From Synechococcales cyanobacterium C42_A2020_086 (GTDB taxonomy: Bacteria; Cyanobacteriota; Cyanobacteriia; Elainellales; Elainellaceae): a stretch of DNA of 64,000 nt. The translations under genes were made by a program, and so were the position numbers. Positions 10,204 through 19,162 of this stretch are shown in pieces (within the stretch, counting starts at the first letter, position 1; each line of letters opens with the position of its first letter). The stretch is taken from positions 124,001 to 188,000 of the forward strand of contig JACYLU010000001.1 in the NCBI GenBank assembly GCA_015272325.1, given 5' to 3'. The notes beneath the pieces are model-generated. The model was not told the origin of the DNA. It did not search any database and saw only the letters and a list, made by a program, of their open reading frames with translations.

Positions 10204-11127
10204 TTACTCATCGTCAATCGACTCATCAATTCGTTCAGCCAGACGTAACTTTGCCGATCGCGATCGTGGATTCTGTGCAATTTCAGTGGCTGTGGCTACG
10301 ATTGGTTTTTTGGTGATCACTCGCAGATATGGCGATTCTTTCAGCGCATGTTTCACGATGCGATCCTCTAGACTATGAAAGCTGATAATCGCAAGACGTC
10401 CTCTGGGCTTTAACCACAACGGTGCTTGTTTCAGGAATTGTTCTAGCACTTCTAGTTCCCGATTCACAGCGATCCGCAGTGCCTGAAACGTTCGCGTTGC
10501 CGGGTGAATTCGTCCATAGCGGTAGGAGCGCGGCACGCTGTGAAAAATCGTTTCTGCCAGTTCGGTGGTGGTGTGTAGCGGCCGCCGTTCCACGATGCGG
10601 CGGGCAATTTGGCGCGACAGCCGCTCTTCGCCATAGGTGTAGATGAGATGGGCTAACTCTGTTTCGCCCCAGGTGTTAATAATGTCCGCTGCGGTCAGGT
10701 CTTGCTGCTGATTCATGCGCATGTCGAGGGGAGCTGCCTGCCGAAAACTAAAGCCGCGATCGCCCCAATCCAGCTGAGCTGAGCTTACCCCTAAATCCGC
10801 CAGAATGCCGTCAAACCGCTGCTCGCCAGGATCAAACTCAGCAAAATTGGTGTGGTGAAACTGCACTTGGTTTCCGTAAGCTGCCAGCTTCAGCCGCGCT
10901 GCCTGCAAAGCCTGCTGGTCTTGATCGAGTGCTGTCACCTGCACATGGGCTGCGGATTGCAAAATCAACTCACTGTGGCCGCCGCCGCCGACGGTGGCAT
11001 CTAGGTAGTGCCCTCCCGAGTGCACCGCTAACCCCTCAATCACCTGATGACACAAAACAGGGATATGGGCAAAGGTGGGGTCTGAAGCGGCATCAGACGG
11101 GTATGTCACGGGTAGTTCGGATGTCAC
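10204..11127 (-). CDS. rsmH: 16S rRNA (cytosine-1402 N4)-methyltransferase
   Basis: A 307-residue RsmH/MraW protein that methylates N4 of C1402 in the ribosomal P site using S-adenosylmethionine. Visible motifs are HIPVL (residues 21-25), the SAM-binding [10 protein letters not shown] (43-52), [10 protein letters not shown], the [15 protein letters not shown] block and [13 protein letters not shown]. Length is standard. In many bacteria it heads the dcw cluster, but here the division genes are absent, as is usual in cyanobacteria. It converges on dnaE. Confidence 0.96.
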   Translation of the reverse strand: MTSELPVTYPSDAASDPTFAHIPVLCHQVIEGLAVHSGGHYLDATVGGGGHSELILQSAAHVQVTALDQDQQALQAARLKLAAYGNQVQFHHTNFAEFDPGEQRFDGILADLGVSSAQLDWGDRGFSFRQAAPLDMRMNQQQDLTAADIINTWGETELAHLIYTYGEERLSRQIARRIVERRPLHTTTELAETIFHSVPRSYRYGRIHPATRTFQALRIAVNRELEVLEQFLKQAPLWLKPRGRLAIISFHSLEDRIVKHALKESPYLRVITKKPIVATATEIAQNPRSRSAKLRLAERIDESIDDE

Positions 11128-11300
11128 GCGGGTTGCTGAAGGGGTAACTGAGTATGACTAGCAGTAGCGAGCTATTCAAAGCTTAAATTATGATGAGCAA
11201 AGACAGCTGCCCCCAGCACATTCTGCCGTATGCTTAGCGTGTCTCTAGAGAATGCCACGTTTTAGATTGAGACGTTTTAGATTGAGACAGGGCTACTTGG

Positions 11301-11663
11301 GTGTCATACGTAAACTGGATCGCGGGTGCCGCCACGTTTGACTTGAGCGGCTTACCCCAAACCTATTTCCTTCCAGATAACAGTACAGACTGTAGCTGGA
11401 TACAGGTGACTTTTCAAGCGCTGGGGCTACAGTTCCTGCTGACTGCTTCGTTGCCGGTTGAGCCATTGCACTACCTAGTCATTCACCATCTCGACTATTG
11501 TGCGATTGGAATTCAGCAGCCCAATCGCTATGTGATCTACTTGCTCCAACCTCAGCAGAGAGTTATGCCCGACTTCCTGGAGTCCAACTTTCTAGAGTGG
11601 GCACGCCTGTTTCAACCTGAGCAACTTGCCACCTGTCGCGGTTTTCAGGCTCAATCTGGCTGA
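11301..11663 (+). CDS. Conserved hypothetical, possible roadblock/LC7-like fold
   Basis: A 120-residue protein with a GTG start. The pattern ATFDLSGLP, then SWIQVTFQALGL, LHYLVIHHLDYCAIGIQ and RYVIYLL suggests the beta-alpha-beta layout of roadblock/LC7 regulators, which often accompany small GTPases. This is a fold-level guess only. No signal peptide or membrane span is evident. It lies 146 bases upstream of the Hlip gene in the same direction, but the Hlip has its own promoter. Confidence 0.55.
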   Translation: MSYVNWIAGAATFDLSGLPQTYFLPDNSTDCSWIQVTFQALGLQFLLTASLPVEPLHYLVIHHLDYCAIGIQQPNRYVIYLLQPQQRVMPDFLESNFLEWARLFQPEQLATCRGFQAQSG

Positions 11664-11750
11664 TGCTGAATCAAACGTGCCAGAAGGGCGCTGTATCACC
11701 TATTTGTAGACAAGAGCAAACCAGCCACAAAACCAGCAACACAGCAACAA

Positions 11751-11778
11751 TTGACGAACCTGGCTAACTCTCTACAAT
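11751..11778 (+). promoter_or_regulatory. Sigma-70-type promoter of the Hlip gene
   Basis: TTGACG at 11751-11756 and TACAAT at 11773-11778, with a 16-base spacer, sit about 32 bases before the Hlip ATG at 11810. Both boxes are close to consensus. Confidence 0.65.
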
Positions 11779-11809
11779 AGGAAGTGCAGAGTTAAGATTT
11801 GTAAAGGAT

Positions 11810-11980
11810 ATGTCCCAGCCTCAACCTACTGTCACTCCCAAGCTGGAGGAACCCAAATTTGGATTCACTTCCTATGCCGAACGTTTGAACGGCCGAGCTG
11901 CGATGATTGGCTTCGTCCTCACCCTGGCCATCGAATATTTCACGGGTCAGGGACTTCTGTCTTGGTTAGGGCTTTATTAA
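11810..11980 (+). CDS. High-light-inducible protein (Hlip/Scp)
   Basis: A 56-residue one-helix protein. The chlorophyll-binding core is [13 protein letters not shown] (residues 23-35), the hallmark of LHC-type helix 1, followed by a hydrophobic helix (VLTLAIEYF) and the GLLSWLGLY end typical of Hlips. Such proteins bind chlorophyll and carotenoid in the thylakoid and protect photosystem II assembly modules under high light. An AAAGGA lies immediately before the ATG. Which Hli subtype it is cannot be fixed from this alone. Confidence 0.93.
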   Translation: MSQPQPTVTPKLEEPKFGFTSYAERLNGRAAMIGFVLTLAIEYFTGQGLLSWLGLY

Positions 11981-12096
11981 GTTCGCTATTAAGTTCGCTT
12001 GCCTGATTGCCTAGATTATGTGTCATGGTGGCGCTACCGCAAGATTAAGGAGCAATCGCTACTGGATCTTGCCAAGATTGAGTGGATGATTGCTCC

Positions 12097-12996
12097 CTAA
12101 CTCCGCTGACACTGAGCTAAAGCCACAGAGGCCCCTACACCACTGGGAATTAGAACAAGGAGCAAACGCTCTAGGCGGTGCTGCCTTTCTGCCTCTCTAA
12201 CGGCCGCTTGCTGCTGGTGCTGATAGATGGCTTGCCGCACTGTTTCTGCCTGCTGTTGCCAATAGGGATGATCTGTTACCTGATCCACTTCAAACCAGGC
12301 AGTATCGAAGTCTTGTGTGGCCATAGCCACTTGCGCTGCCCGTAGATGCTTTTGATTGGTGGAGCGCTCGTTTCGCCAGTCCTCTACTCTTTGTTGAGCT
12401 GCATGATATAAAGAACTGTCTGCTGAGATGGCTTGGGCAATTGCGATCGCCTGCACGAACTGATCAGATGAGCTGCGATATTGCTCTTCCGCGATGTCCA
12501 GGATGCGCTGCGACCAGTAAGATTGCCACTGCTGCACAAGGTTGTCTAGCCCTGGCGGCATGTACCTAAGGTGGGCAATCGCGTCCTTGAGCCGTCCAGC
12601 ATCTGCCATTGCCTGAGCCTGCTGCAAGATCACTCCAGCGTAGGCAGTCTGACATTGGTTCTCCACGATCTGAGCATGACTGTACAGCGCGGTACCGAAG
12701 GAAATTTGCTGAGCAGTAGCCATGCATCCCCAATAATTTTGCTGATCCCGCAACGATTCGGCCTCAGCTAGGATCTCCCGCTGCTGCTGCTCTTGTTGCT
12801 GTTGCTGCCTCAGCAAATGCTCTTGCTGCTGCTGCTCTTGTTGCTGCCGCCGCTGCTCTTGATACCGATGCACCTCTAGACTCGCCTGAACCGCCATTGC
12901 TGCCGCGAGAAGCATGATTGCACCCGTTAGCACAATCGAAATCCCCGTACGAGCAGCCTGCAAACGATCGGACGAAGAAGGAAGGGGAGTTTGCAT
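12097..12996 (-). CDS. Membrane-anchored Gln-rich coiled-coil protein
   Basis: A protein of 299 residues from the ATG at 12996; a GTG at 13011 is possible, but its Shine-Dalgarno (GGGAGG) would abut it. A single membrane helix (about residues 20-40) follows a short cytoplasmic start; then a Gln/Glu-rich coiled coil (about 45-80) leads into repeated helical segments of TPR-like character (AEAESLRDQQNY, IAHLRYMPP, AQAISADSSLY). A second hydrophobic stretch near the C-terminus (LLLVLIPSGVGASVALA) may be another helix. The function is unknown. It follows the NfeD-like gene by about 20 bases, so the two are probably co-transcribed. Confidence 0.7.
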   Translation of the reverse strand: MQTPLPSSSDRLQAARTGISIVLTGAIMLLAAAMAVQASLEVHRYQEQRRQQQEQQQQEHLLRQQQQQEQQQREILAEAESLRDQQNYWGCMATAQQISFGTALYSHAQIVENQCQTAYAGVILQQAQAMADAGRLKDAIAHLRYMPPGLDNLVQQWQSYWSQRILDIAEEQYRSSSDQFVQAIAIAQAISADSSLYHAAQQRVEDWRNERSTNQKHLRAAQVAMATQDFDTAWFEVDQVTDHPYWQQQAETVRQAIYQHQQQAAVREAERQHRLERLLLVLIPSGVGASVALAQCQRS

Positions 12997-13016
12997 AAGA
13001 TGGATCACCACCTCCC

Positions 13017-13265
13017 TTAAGCAATTTGAGCCGTTGAGGGAAGAGGTTCAACCAGAAGCGTAATGCCGTCGCGGCCGATCACACTCACTCGTTCAGTGGG
13101 TAAAAGCTGCCTCTCATCAGCTTGATGCAGTTTTGCTGGCCAAAAACTGGCCCGGAATTTGACGCGCCCTCGCTGTTGAGGAGCAATGGGCTGCACAACT
13201 TCAGCGATATAGGGCTGAGGAAACAGTTCAACACTCCGCGGCCGGGTTCTCAAAGCAGTAGCCAT
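13017..13265 (-). CDS. NfeD-like OB-fold protein
   Basis: An 82-residue soluble protein resembling the C-terminal OB-fold domain of NfeD: QRGRVKFRASFWPAKL, then ERVSVIGRDGITLLVEP, the strand pattern in which V-x-V-x-x-x-x-G-x-x-L-x-V-x-P closes the barrel. NfeD proteins partner with stomatin/flotillin membrane proteins. Here only the OB domain is present, upstream of a membrane coiled-coil gene with which it may form a membrane-associated pair. The partner role is inference. Confidence 0.7.
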   Translation of the reverse strand: MATALRTRPRSVELFPQPYIAEVVQPIAPQQRGRVKFRASFWPAKLHQADERQLLPTERVSVIGRDGITLLVEPLPSTAQIA

Positions 13266-14015
13266 CCCTAAAACCTCCTGCCATTCAAAGGTATCCAGTT
13301 AACCTATACCAAAAAAGATAGCATCAGTCTTTAATGATGTCAAAAATGATATTAATTTCCGATAGTGATATTAAAATATACTGCCAGTTCAAATCTATCT
13401 TTGATATCTTTGCTTTCGCAGCTAGTCCACGCACGCTGATGTTCAGGGGTTTGCTGCAGCGCCTAAACCTGCTGTACCGAACTCTGCAGCACCAGTCGCG
13501 ACTATCCAACCCTTTGTTCCAGAATCAAGCGCCACTTGTGCCAGTCGGGATATCTTCTTGGGAGATCTTCATTAAAGTCAGACCGTCCAATTTGACACCA
13601 GATTTGATATTGACATTGATATCGCTGCTTGCTATCCTAGTTAGCTAGTTGAAGCTTAGACTCACCTCAAAAATCTTGCATTTGAGGCGGGTCCGACCTC
13701 AGGCATGTTTCCCTGGCGATTCGGTAGGTCAAGGCTCTTAAGCGTCTTTTCCTATACTCCTTGTAAACATCGCGGTAGGATATGGAGACGTCTGCTAGTA
13801 GGTTTATTCCTCTAGCAAGATTTGGCGTATGCATATCCGTCTGCGGTGGTGAGGACATGTTGCTCAGTGGCGCAGCAAGTCTTTTCAGGCTTGTGGACCG
13901 ACCTTGGGTGAACTGAGCCTGATGGCAAGGTTGTTCTGGGGGAGGTGTTATTAATGACACGCCAGTTCTTGCATGGCTGACGTGTTGAGCAGTCTAAGCT
14001 TCCAGCACCGATCGA
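13266..14015. other. Gene-free region with ATATC/GATATT-rich segment
   Basis: Frames at 13334-13648 (+) and 13667-13960 (-) lack family features and good ribosome sites, so they are not called. The first 350 bases repeatedly contain GATATT/AATATC/GATATC words and are AT-rich relative to the flanks, as in decayed or horizontally acquired DNA. Confidence 0.4.
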
Positions 14016-14339
14016 ATGTGCATCTATCCTGAATTTCCCGACCTGGGTCTATCAGATGAACACCAAGCGATTCTCAACGCTATTTTCGACGATCCACCAC
14101 GACCGGGGATAGTCTGGGCTGATGTCTTTGCTTTGCTTAATGCTTTAGGAGGTCAGGTTTCTCTTGGTACCAATCGGGTTCATGTTGTCCTGATTTACTG
14201 CCAAGAAGATCAACGCCAGAGATTAGTTGGAGGGTTCCCATGTCTGGATGAACAAGAGTATCTGAGTAGAGGCAGAATTCTTGATGTTCGGAAGCTTATA
14301 CATACTTACCTCAGTGTGGTGGGAGACAACCCCAACTAG
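14016..14339 (+). CDS. HicA-family toxin-like protein, divergent
   Basis: A 107-residue protein. Its core (HQAILNAIFDDP, then IVWADVFALLNALGGQVSLG-NRVHV) follows the layout of cyanobacterial HicA proteins, double-stranded-RNA-binding-fold mRNA interferases. It sits directly before a clear HicB gene with only two bases between stop and start. The usual HicA block in which a conserved His follows a Gly/Ser, and the downstream FHRPH motif, are not present; the C-terminal half (about residues 68-100) is unlike the family. It may be an inactive or altered toxin. The assignment depends largely on the HicB neighbour. Confidence 0.6.
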   Translation: MCIYPEFPDLGLSDEHQAILNAIFDDPPRPGIVWADVFALLNALGGQVSLGTNRVHVVLIYCQEDQRQRLVGGFPCLDEQEYLSRGRILDVRKLIHTYLSVVGDNPN

Positions 14340-14341
14340 TT

Positions 14342-15067
14342 ATGCTAGACCTTAATCGTTACAAAGGCTACGTCGCCAAGCTGGAGATTGACCTTGAAGA
14401 GGATGTTATCCGCGGTAGGGTTCTCAATATTAGTGATGAAGGTGCTCATAAAGGCACAACGCTCAGCGTCAATGATCTGATCACTTTTGAGGGTCGAACC
14501 GTCCGAGAAGCTCAGCAAAACTTCCATCGAGCAGTCGATGCTTATCTGCAGTTTTGTCAGGAGCAGGGCATTGAACCCAACAAGCCGTTTTCGGGCAAGC
14601 TGCCGTTCCGAACCAGTCCTGAACTTCATAGCGCTATTTATCAGGCGGCTAACCGCGCCGGTAAGAGCATCAATGCCTGGATGGAAGAAGTGCTCAGCGA
14701 AGCTGCGCAGCATACTTACCTTCCGCGCAAAGGCTTATCTAAGCTGCCGACTAAGGCAGAAATATCCGTCGAGGACTATCAGCAGTTCTATAGACAGCTA
14801 GAGCAGAAGATTGACCAGCTGCAGTCCGTGACCGTCCCCTATCTCAAGGAAAAGCCAGAAAGTTTCCCCCAATTTCTGGCCGCCATTGAACCGTTTCTAC
14901 GAGACAGGGAGTTGCCTGACCTGATTGAGAAGCTAGATGAGGTTAAACTAATACAAGTCAAGGAAGCCCCCTTGCAGGCCCTGGCCTATAAGGAAGCCCG
15001 GAAAGCGCGAGCCAGTGTTCCCTGTTCTGCAGAAGCAAATCCCGTACTGGAAAAGTCTAGCCGCTGA
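14342..15067 (+). CDS. HicB-family antitoxin with long C-terminal extension
   Basis: A 241-residue protein. Residues about 5-72 form the HicB partial RNase-H-like fold (RYKGYVAKLEIDLEEDVIRG, ITFEGRTVREAQQNFHRAVDAYL), and 82-118 a ribbon-helix-helix DNA-binding segment (LPFRTSPELHSAIYQAANRAGKSINAWMEEVL). Normal HicB proteins end about here; this one continues about 120 residues with a helical, Lys/Glu-rich tail (QFYRQLEQKIDQLQSV). HicB neutralises HicA and autoregulates the operon. The extension may bind a further partner, such as the next gene product. Confidence 0.8.
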   Translation: MLDLNRYKGYVAKLEIDLEEDVIRGRVLNISDEGAHKGTTLSVNDLITFEGRTVREAQQNFHRAVDAYLQFCQEQGIEPNKPFSGKLPFRTSPELHSAIYQAANRAGKSINAWMEEVLSEAAQHTYLPRKGLSKLPTKAEISVEDYQQFYRQLEQKIDQLQSVTVPYLKEKPESFPQFLAAIEPFLRDRELPDLIEKLDEVKLIQVKEAPLQALAYKEARKARASVPCSAEANPVLEKSSR

Positions 15068-15122
15068 TTTGGTGAAGCCCCCTCGGTACAGATGAACGGT
15101 CAGGAACAGTGACCTGATAAGC

Positions 15123-17756
15123 ATGCGAGTTTTTTTGATTGCTCATGGTCCCCTGTTGCACTGGGCCACAAGGTCACTACTGAATACGCACTACACAGAA
15201 CGTCTTTTCGCTCAGATCAGGCGTGATGCGCTTGAGGCTCACGCAACGCAGGAGACCCTAGACTACGTTTTTAGTCAGATCTGTCGCGGGGAGGGAAGCC
15301 AGGAGGCAAAACGTCGATTTTGGGAGTTAGAGGCGATTCTGTTGACTCCCCCTGGGTATCAGCCCCAGCGGCGCCAGCAGACCTTTCAACGCGGAGAACT
15401 GGAGAAGATAGAGCTGCGCTACGCCCTTGCCCAGGGCATTTACTGGATTGTTTCCTTCCATCCTGAATCCTATATGGCTGCCCAGCAGGAGATTACTGTG
15501 AATGCGCCGGGAAGGGAACTGCACATTCTGAGCGTCAATGAGTATCTCATACGCTATTCAGCCCATAGTGCTTGGGCCGCGCAACTGCAAGCTAATCTAC
15601 CCAGCGATGCGCCGCAAACTGAAACCGCTGCTGATCTAGACTACATTCCAGAGGATGCCGCAGAGCTGCATCCAATAGCAGAAGCCAACCGTACCCCACC
15701 GTCCGCGAATGAGTCAACTTCAACGGTTGATCAACCAGAAGAGCCACCGGCGAATCCTGTAGATAGCGAATCGTCAGAGAATTCTAAAAATCTACCCCAA
15801 CAAAATCAGCAATCTCCAGGAGCAGTGGGTAGGAATCATCCTACCCCTTTTAATTCGCCCCCTCTCGATATTCCCATCGAGCTGCTACTGCTGCCACTGC
15901 TGGAAATTGTGCTATTTCAGCTGCTACGGCCACCCGACCAGGATTCCATGGAATCCAGCTCGCCGCGGTCGTTGGATTCTCCTTCCCTCTGGAATACCTT
16001 AAAAGCGGTTACCGCCCTGAGTCAGTTAGAGGCACACTTGCTCCCAGTCAACGCAACGGAACCGGCCGGGGAGCCTGCCGCAGGCCGTGTTGGCATGGCA
16101 CCGGACGGGGTACCCACGGTGAAAGGAGATACTCGCCGCACAGACCGAGCGGAGCCATCCCCCTCGTCGCTGCGAGCTACTGCCGACCCAACTCCAGGTC
16201 TTCGCGCTCGCCACTCGTTGCCGGTTGATCAACCCATAAACCTATCAACTGATGCGGCAGCTGACCCGGATGATCGCCCTGACGATTGGCTTTTTCAGGT
16301 TGAGACGCCCACCCCGACGCCCGCCATAGACTCTAGAACCCTACTCAGCGCTGAGCCATCCCTGCAGACAGAATCTTTATCTAATTCAGGATCTAATTCA
16401 GGGGCCTCCGCCATCCCAACGGCACCAGACCTTTCACCCTCAGCTCCGGATGGGCCATTTAATCCTACTGACATCTCAGCACCAACCGAGAGCCAACCCG
16501 ACCCCCAGACGGATCCGAGAGAGCAACCTCCCGCTTCTCCAGACAATCCGCAGCCACCTCTTGAACGCCCTGTTCCTCCTATCGCGGAGCCGTCTGTTTC
16601 ACCCGATTTGCCTCCCGTCCCTGAAATAGGTCAGGAACCTGCCTTTCCTCCCGATCTAACCCCAGACGAACCCGACCTACCCCCCCCCTCCGAGCCACCT
16701 GCAACACCGGACAGGGATCTCGATCCACCCGATGAACCTGGATTCAATGAACCTGGCTCCAATGGACCCGGCAGTGCACCTCGTCCGCGAGATCCACAGC
16801 CCATCCCACCGGGAACTGCCCAACCGCAGCCCACCCCCCCTCCGGATCAGTCCAGCAAACCGCTACCCCCTGAGCCTGCCAAACCATTAGATGGAGCGGG
16901 GGGCAACGTCGTGTTTCGCATCAACCCTGGCAGAACAGTCATTAGCCGCTTTGGGGGTGTGGGTCGAGGGGTGAACCCGTCGCCATCGCAGATTGCTGAA
17001 GTAGATACCCTGCTATTCCAGGGCAGCGGGTTGACCGCAGATCAACTGTTGCTAATTCCGCAGCGAAACGATGTGCTGCTGCGCTTCGAAGCGGTGCCTG
17101 ATCTAGAAGTTGTTTTGCAAAATCTGCCGCTGGACAACCTCGACAACCTATCGCAGGGAACCTGGGCCTCGGTAACGATAGGAAACATCCTCTTTGATGG
17201 GCAGTCGTCGATTCAAGATAGTTTTGATGTCATCGATGCTGACCTGAACCTAGCGCAGGTGCTTCGCCCTAACACGGTCACTTTCCTGAATGCGCTAGAT
17301 AACATTACCCGAGGCTTCAGCGCAGCCAATGACGTGATTGATGGCTTAGCCGGAAACGACACCTTGTTCGGCTTGAGCGGCAACGACAAGCTGCGGGGCG
17401 GCGAAGGCAATGATGTGCTGTTAGGCGGTATGGGGGATGATCTGCTCCTCGGGGGACCCGGAGATGATCTGCTCGATGGTGGAGGTGGACGCGATATCCT
17501 TCAGGGCGGGTCCGGTCGCGATCAATTTGTTCTGCGCCCAGGATCGGGTTCCGTCGTCATTGAAGACTTCCAAGTTGGGGAAGACCAACTCCTATGGGCT
17601 GGAGAACAACCCCTGCCACCAATCATGCTCAATGTTACGGATCAGGGAACAGAGCTTGTCATTCAGGATCAGGTTCTGGCGCTTCTTCTGGGCGTGCAGT
17701 TGACGACACTACCTTCCTTTCGGTCCGCCAACTCACAGCCTCCAATCGCTGAATAG
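15123..17756 (+). CDS. PIN-like / Pro-rich / RTX-repeat protein
   Basis: An 877-residue protein 55 bases after the HicB gene. Residues about 1-150 resemble a PIN nuclease fold (MRVFLIAHG, ATQETLDYVFSQI, RYALAQGIYWIVSFHPESY, LHILSVNEYL), but positions normally Asp carry other residues, so catalysis is doubtful. Residues about 160-590 are Pro/Ser/Asp-rich and disordered. Residues about 730-800 hold RTX calcium-binding nonapeptides (GLAGNDTLF, GEGNDVLLG, GPGDDLLDG), then a DQFVLRPGSG-VIEDFQVGEDQL segment typical of type I secretion C-termini. A secreted calcium-binding protein is likely; the fusion is unusual. Confidence 0.75.
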   Translation: MRVFLIAHGPLLHWATRSLLNTHYTERLFAQIRRDALEAHATQETLDYVFSQICRGEGSQEAKRRFWELEAILLTPPGYQPQRRQQTFQRGELEKIELRYALAQGIYWIVSFHPESYMAAQQEITVNAPGRELHILSVNEYLIRYSAHSAWAAQLQANLPSDAPQTETAADLDYIPEDAAELHPIAEANRTPPSANESTSTVDQPEEPPANPVDSESSENSKNLPQQNQQSPGAVGRNHPTPFNSPPLDIPIELLLLPLLEIVLFQLLRPPDQDSMESSSPRSLDSPSLWNTLKAVTALSQLEAHLLPVNATEPAGEPAAGRVGMAPDGVPTVKGDTRRTDRAEPSPSSLRATADPTPGLRARHSLPVDQPINLSTDAAADPDDRPDDWLFQVETPTPTPAIDSRTLLSAEPSLQTESLSNSGSNSGASAIPTAPDLSPSAPDGPFNPTDISAPTESQPDPQTDPREQPPASPDNPQPPLERPVPPIAEPSVSPDLPPVPEIGQEPAFPPDLTPDEPDLPPPSEPPATPDRDLDPPDEPGFNEPGSNGPGSAPRPRDPQPIPPGTAQPQPTPPPDQSSKPLPPEPAKPLDGAGGNVVFRINPGRTVISRFGGVGRGVNPSPSQIAEVDTLLFQGSGLTADQLLLIPQRNDVLLRFEAVPDLEVVLQNLPLDNLDNLSQGTWASVTIGNILFDGQSSIQDSFDVIDADLNLAQVLRPNTVTFLNALDNITRGFSAANDVIDGLAGNDTLFGLSGNDKLRGGEGNDVLLGGMGDDLLLGGPGDDLLDGGGGRDILQGGSGRDQFVLRPGSGSVVIEDFQVGEDQLLWAGEQPLPPIMLNVTDQGTELVIQDQVLALLLGVQLTTLPSFRSANSQPPIAE

Positions 17757-18805
17757 GAGGTGATTTAAATTACAATCAATCTCTATCCCCGATGACATTC
17801 TCAATCACAATTTCACCTCTGTGCGAACCTTGCCGAAGGTGACGTTAAAGGCGAAGGTGACGTTAAAGGAGACGATTTGAAATTCTGATCCAATTTCTCA
17901 TTTGCGGTACGGCTAAATGATCTAGAGTAGGAAATAGTCAGCTACACATCGCCTGGCTCTATTCACGTCCTGCTTCGGGCAATCCACTTTAAGCGCGAAG
18001 ACGCGAACAAAGAAGACGTGAACAAAAACTTTGAAGCAAATATTCGCGTCTGTAGCAATCTTTACCCTGGCTTGCTGTTTTTCTGAACACGAATTCATGT
18101 CCACTTCATGGTTTTCTCATTCGGCTCGTCTAAACTGCAATTATCTGTGAGGAGATAGAGAAAATCATCTGCTTCAATTTCCCCTAAAGGTGAGGCATGG
18201 ATGAGTACAGAAAAACTAGAGCTGATCGAATTGATTGAGTTACTGCGATGATCCCTTCAGGAACTTTTATAGTGCAACAGATTTTGCAATCCAATCAGAC
18301 TGGAACAGCGCTCATGGCTGTGAACCAAGTTCTGTAAACCGATTGTAACCGCTCCTTTGTGCCCTGGATTGCTAGCAAATCCCTGTTTCTCCTCTAGGGA
18401 AGTTTACGGGAAATTAATTTTCGCTAATTCCTGGGAATTTTTATGTCATTGCAGGAATTCATTAGTAGGATAAGCCGCAAGCTAACCTCTGTTCAGAAAA
18501 TGTTCAGAAAAGCTGCTCTTTTCACGATGTGGATGTGATGATTGTGTGATGGTTGAAGGGTCGCCATTGGGTTTCAACTCAACTTGGGGATGGCATCTAG
18601 CTAGGGCTGCTACCCTAGGAATCACGGTGCAACCGCCTTTTGCGAGGCGTTCATTCTTATCTATATCAATCAATACAGCTTCGCAGTTCAATTGCGCTGA
18701 AAATCCTCCTTCATAAGAGCGATGCTAGCTGAGCCCTGTGCAACCTAATTTGTTTGGCAACCAACTTTGTTCATTTTGGAAATCTAACCTTCGGTGCAGT
18801 GAATT
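17757..18805. other. Gene-poor kilobase
   Basis: No credible coding region. It contains an 18-base tandem duplication (17834-17869), two GTTCAGAAAA copies near 18490, loose GAAGACG-GAACAAA repeats near 17997-18030, and very short frames near 18196-18250 with leader-like length. It looks like decayed accessory DNA between two HicB-bearing loci. Confidence 0.5.
17834..17869. repeat. 18-base perfect tandem duplication
   Basis: CGAAGGTGACGTTAAAGG occurs twice back to back, downstream of the PIN-like/RTX gene in non-coding DNA. Confidence 0.85.
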
Positions 18806-19099
18806 ATGACGATCTACAAAGGTTACACCGCGGAGATAGACCGCGACGAAGAAACGGGTGTCTTTCATGGACGCGTGTCAGGTATCCAGGACATAGTGAC
18901 CTTTGAGGGCAAAACGCTAGAGGAAGCCGAGCGCGAATTCAGCCGATCCATCGATGCTTATCTCAGATTTTGTCGTGAAATCGATTGGGAACCCAATCCA
19001 CCCACGGTACAAACGGTACAAAAAGTACCTCAGACTGGGAGACTACGATTTGCTCCTCCCCCAGCAGGGCAACCCAACTCGATCAATATCGTCAGCTAG
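18806..19099 (+). CDS. Orphan HicB-like protein lacking the RHH domain
   Basis: A 97-residue protein. Residues 3-68 are a good HicB fold (IYKGYTAEIDRDEETGVFHGRV, VTFEGKTLEEAEREFSRSIDAYLRFC). The expected PF-SGKF-LR segment and ribbon-helix-helix domain are replaced by an unrelated tail (NPPTVQTVQKVPQTG), whose DNA carries a GGTACAAA tandem. No HicA gene is adjacent. It is probably a truncated remnant or a stand-alone regulator. The ribosome site is weak. Confidence 0.65.
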   Translation: MTIYKGYTAEIDRDEETGVFHGRVSGIQDIVTFEGKTLEEAEREFSRSIDAYLRFCREIDWEPNPPTVQTVQKVPQTGRLRFAPPPAGQPNSINIVS

Positions 19100-19162
19100 A
19101 TCGTCAACTAGGCGTTTGGCTGCTGCCCGTGATCATCACATCAACTGTCGATGGTTCAGCTG

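Noticed and set aside
13667-13960. 97-codon minus-strand frame
   Set aside because: No family features and no ribosome site; low-quality composition in accessory DNA.
18196-18250. Short frame MSTEKLELIELIELLR and overlapping alternatives
   Set aside because: Too short to support; may be a leader or a fragment, but nothing confirms it.
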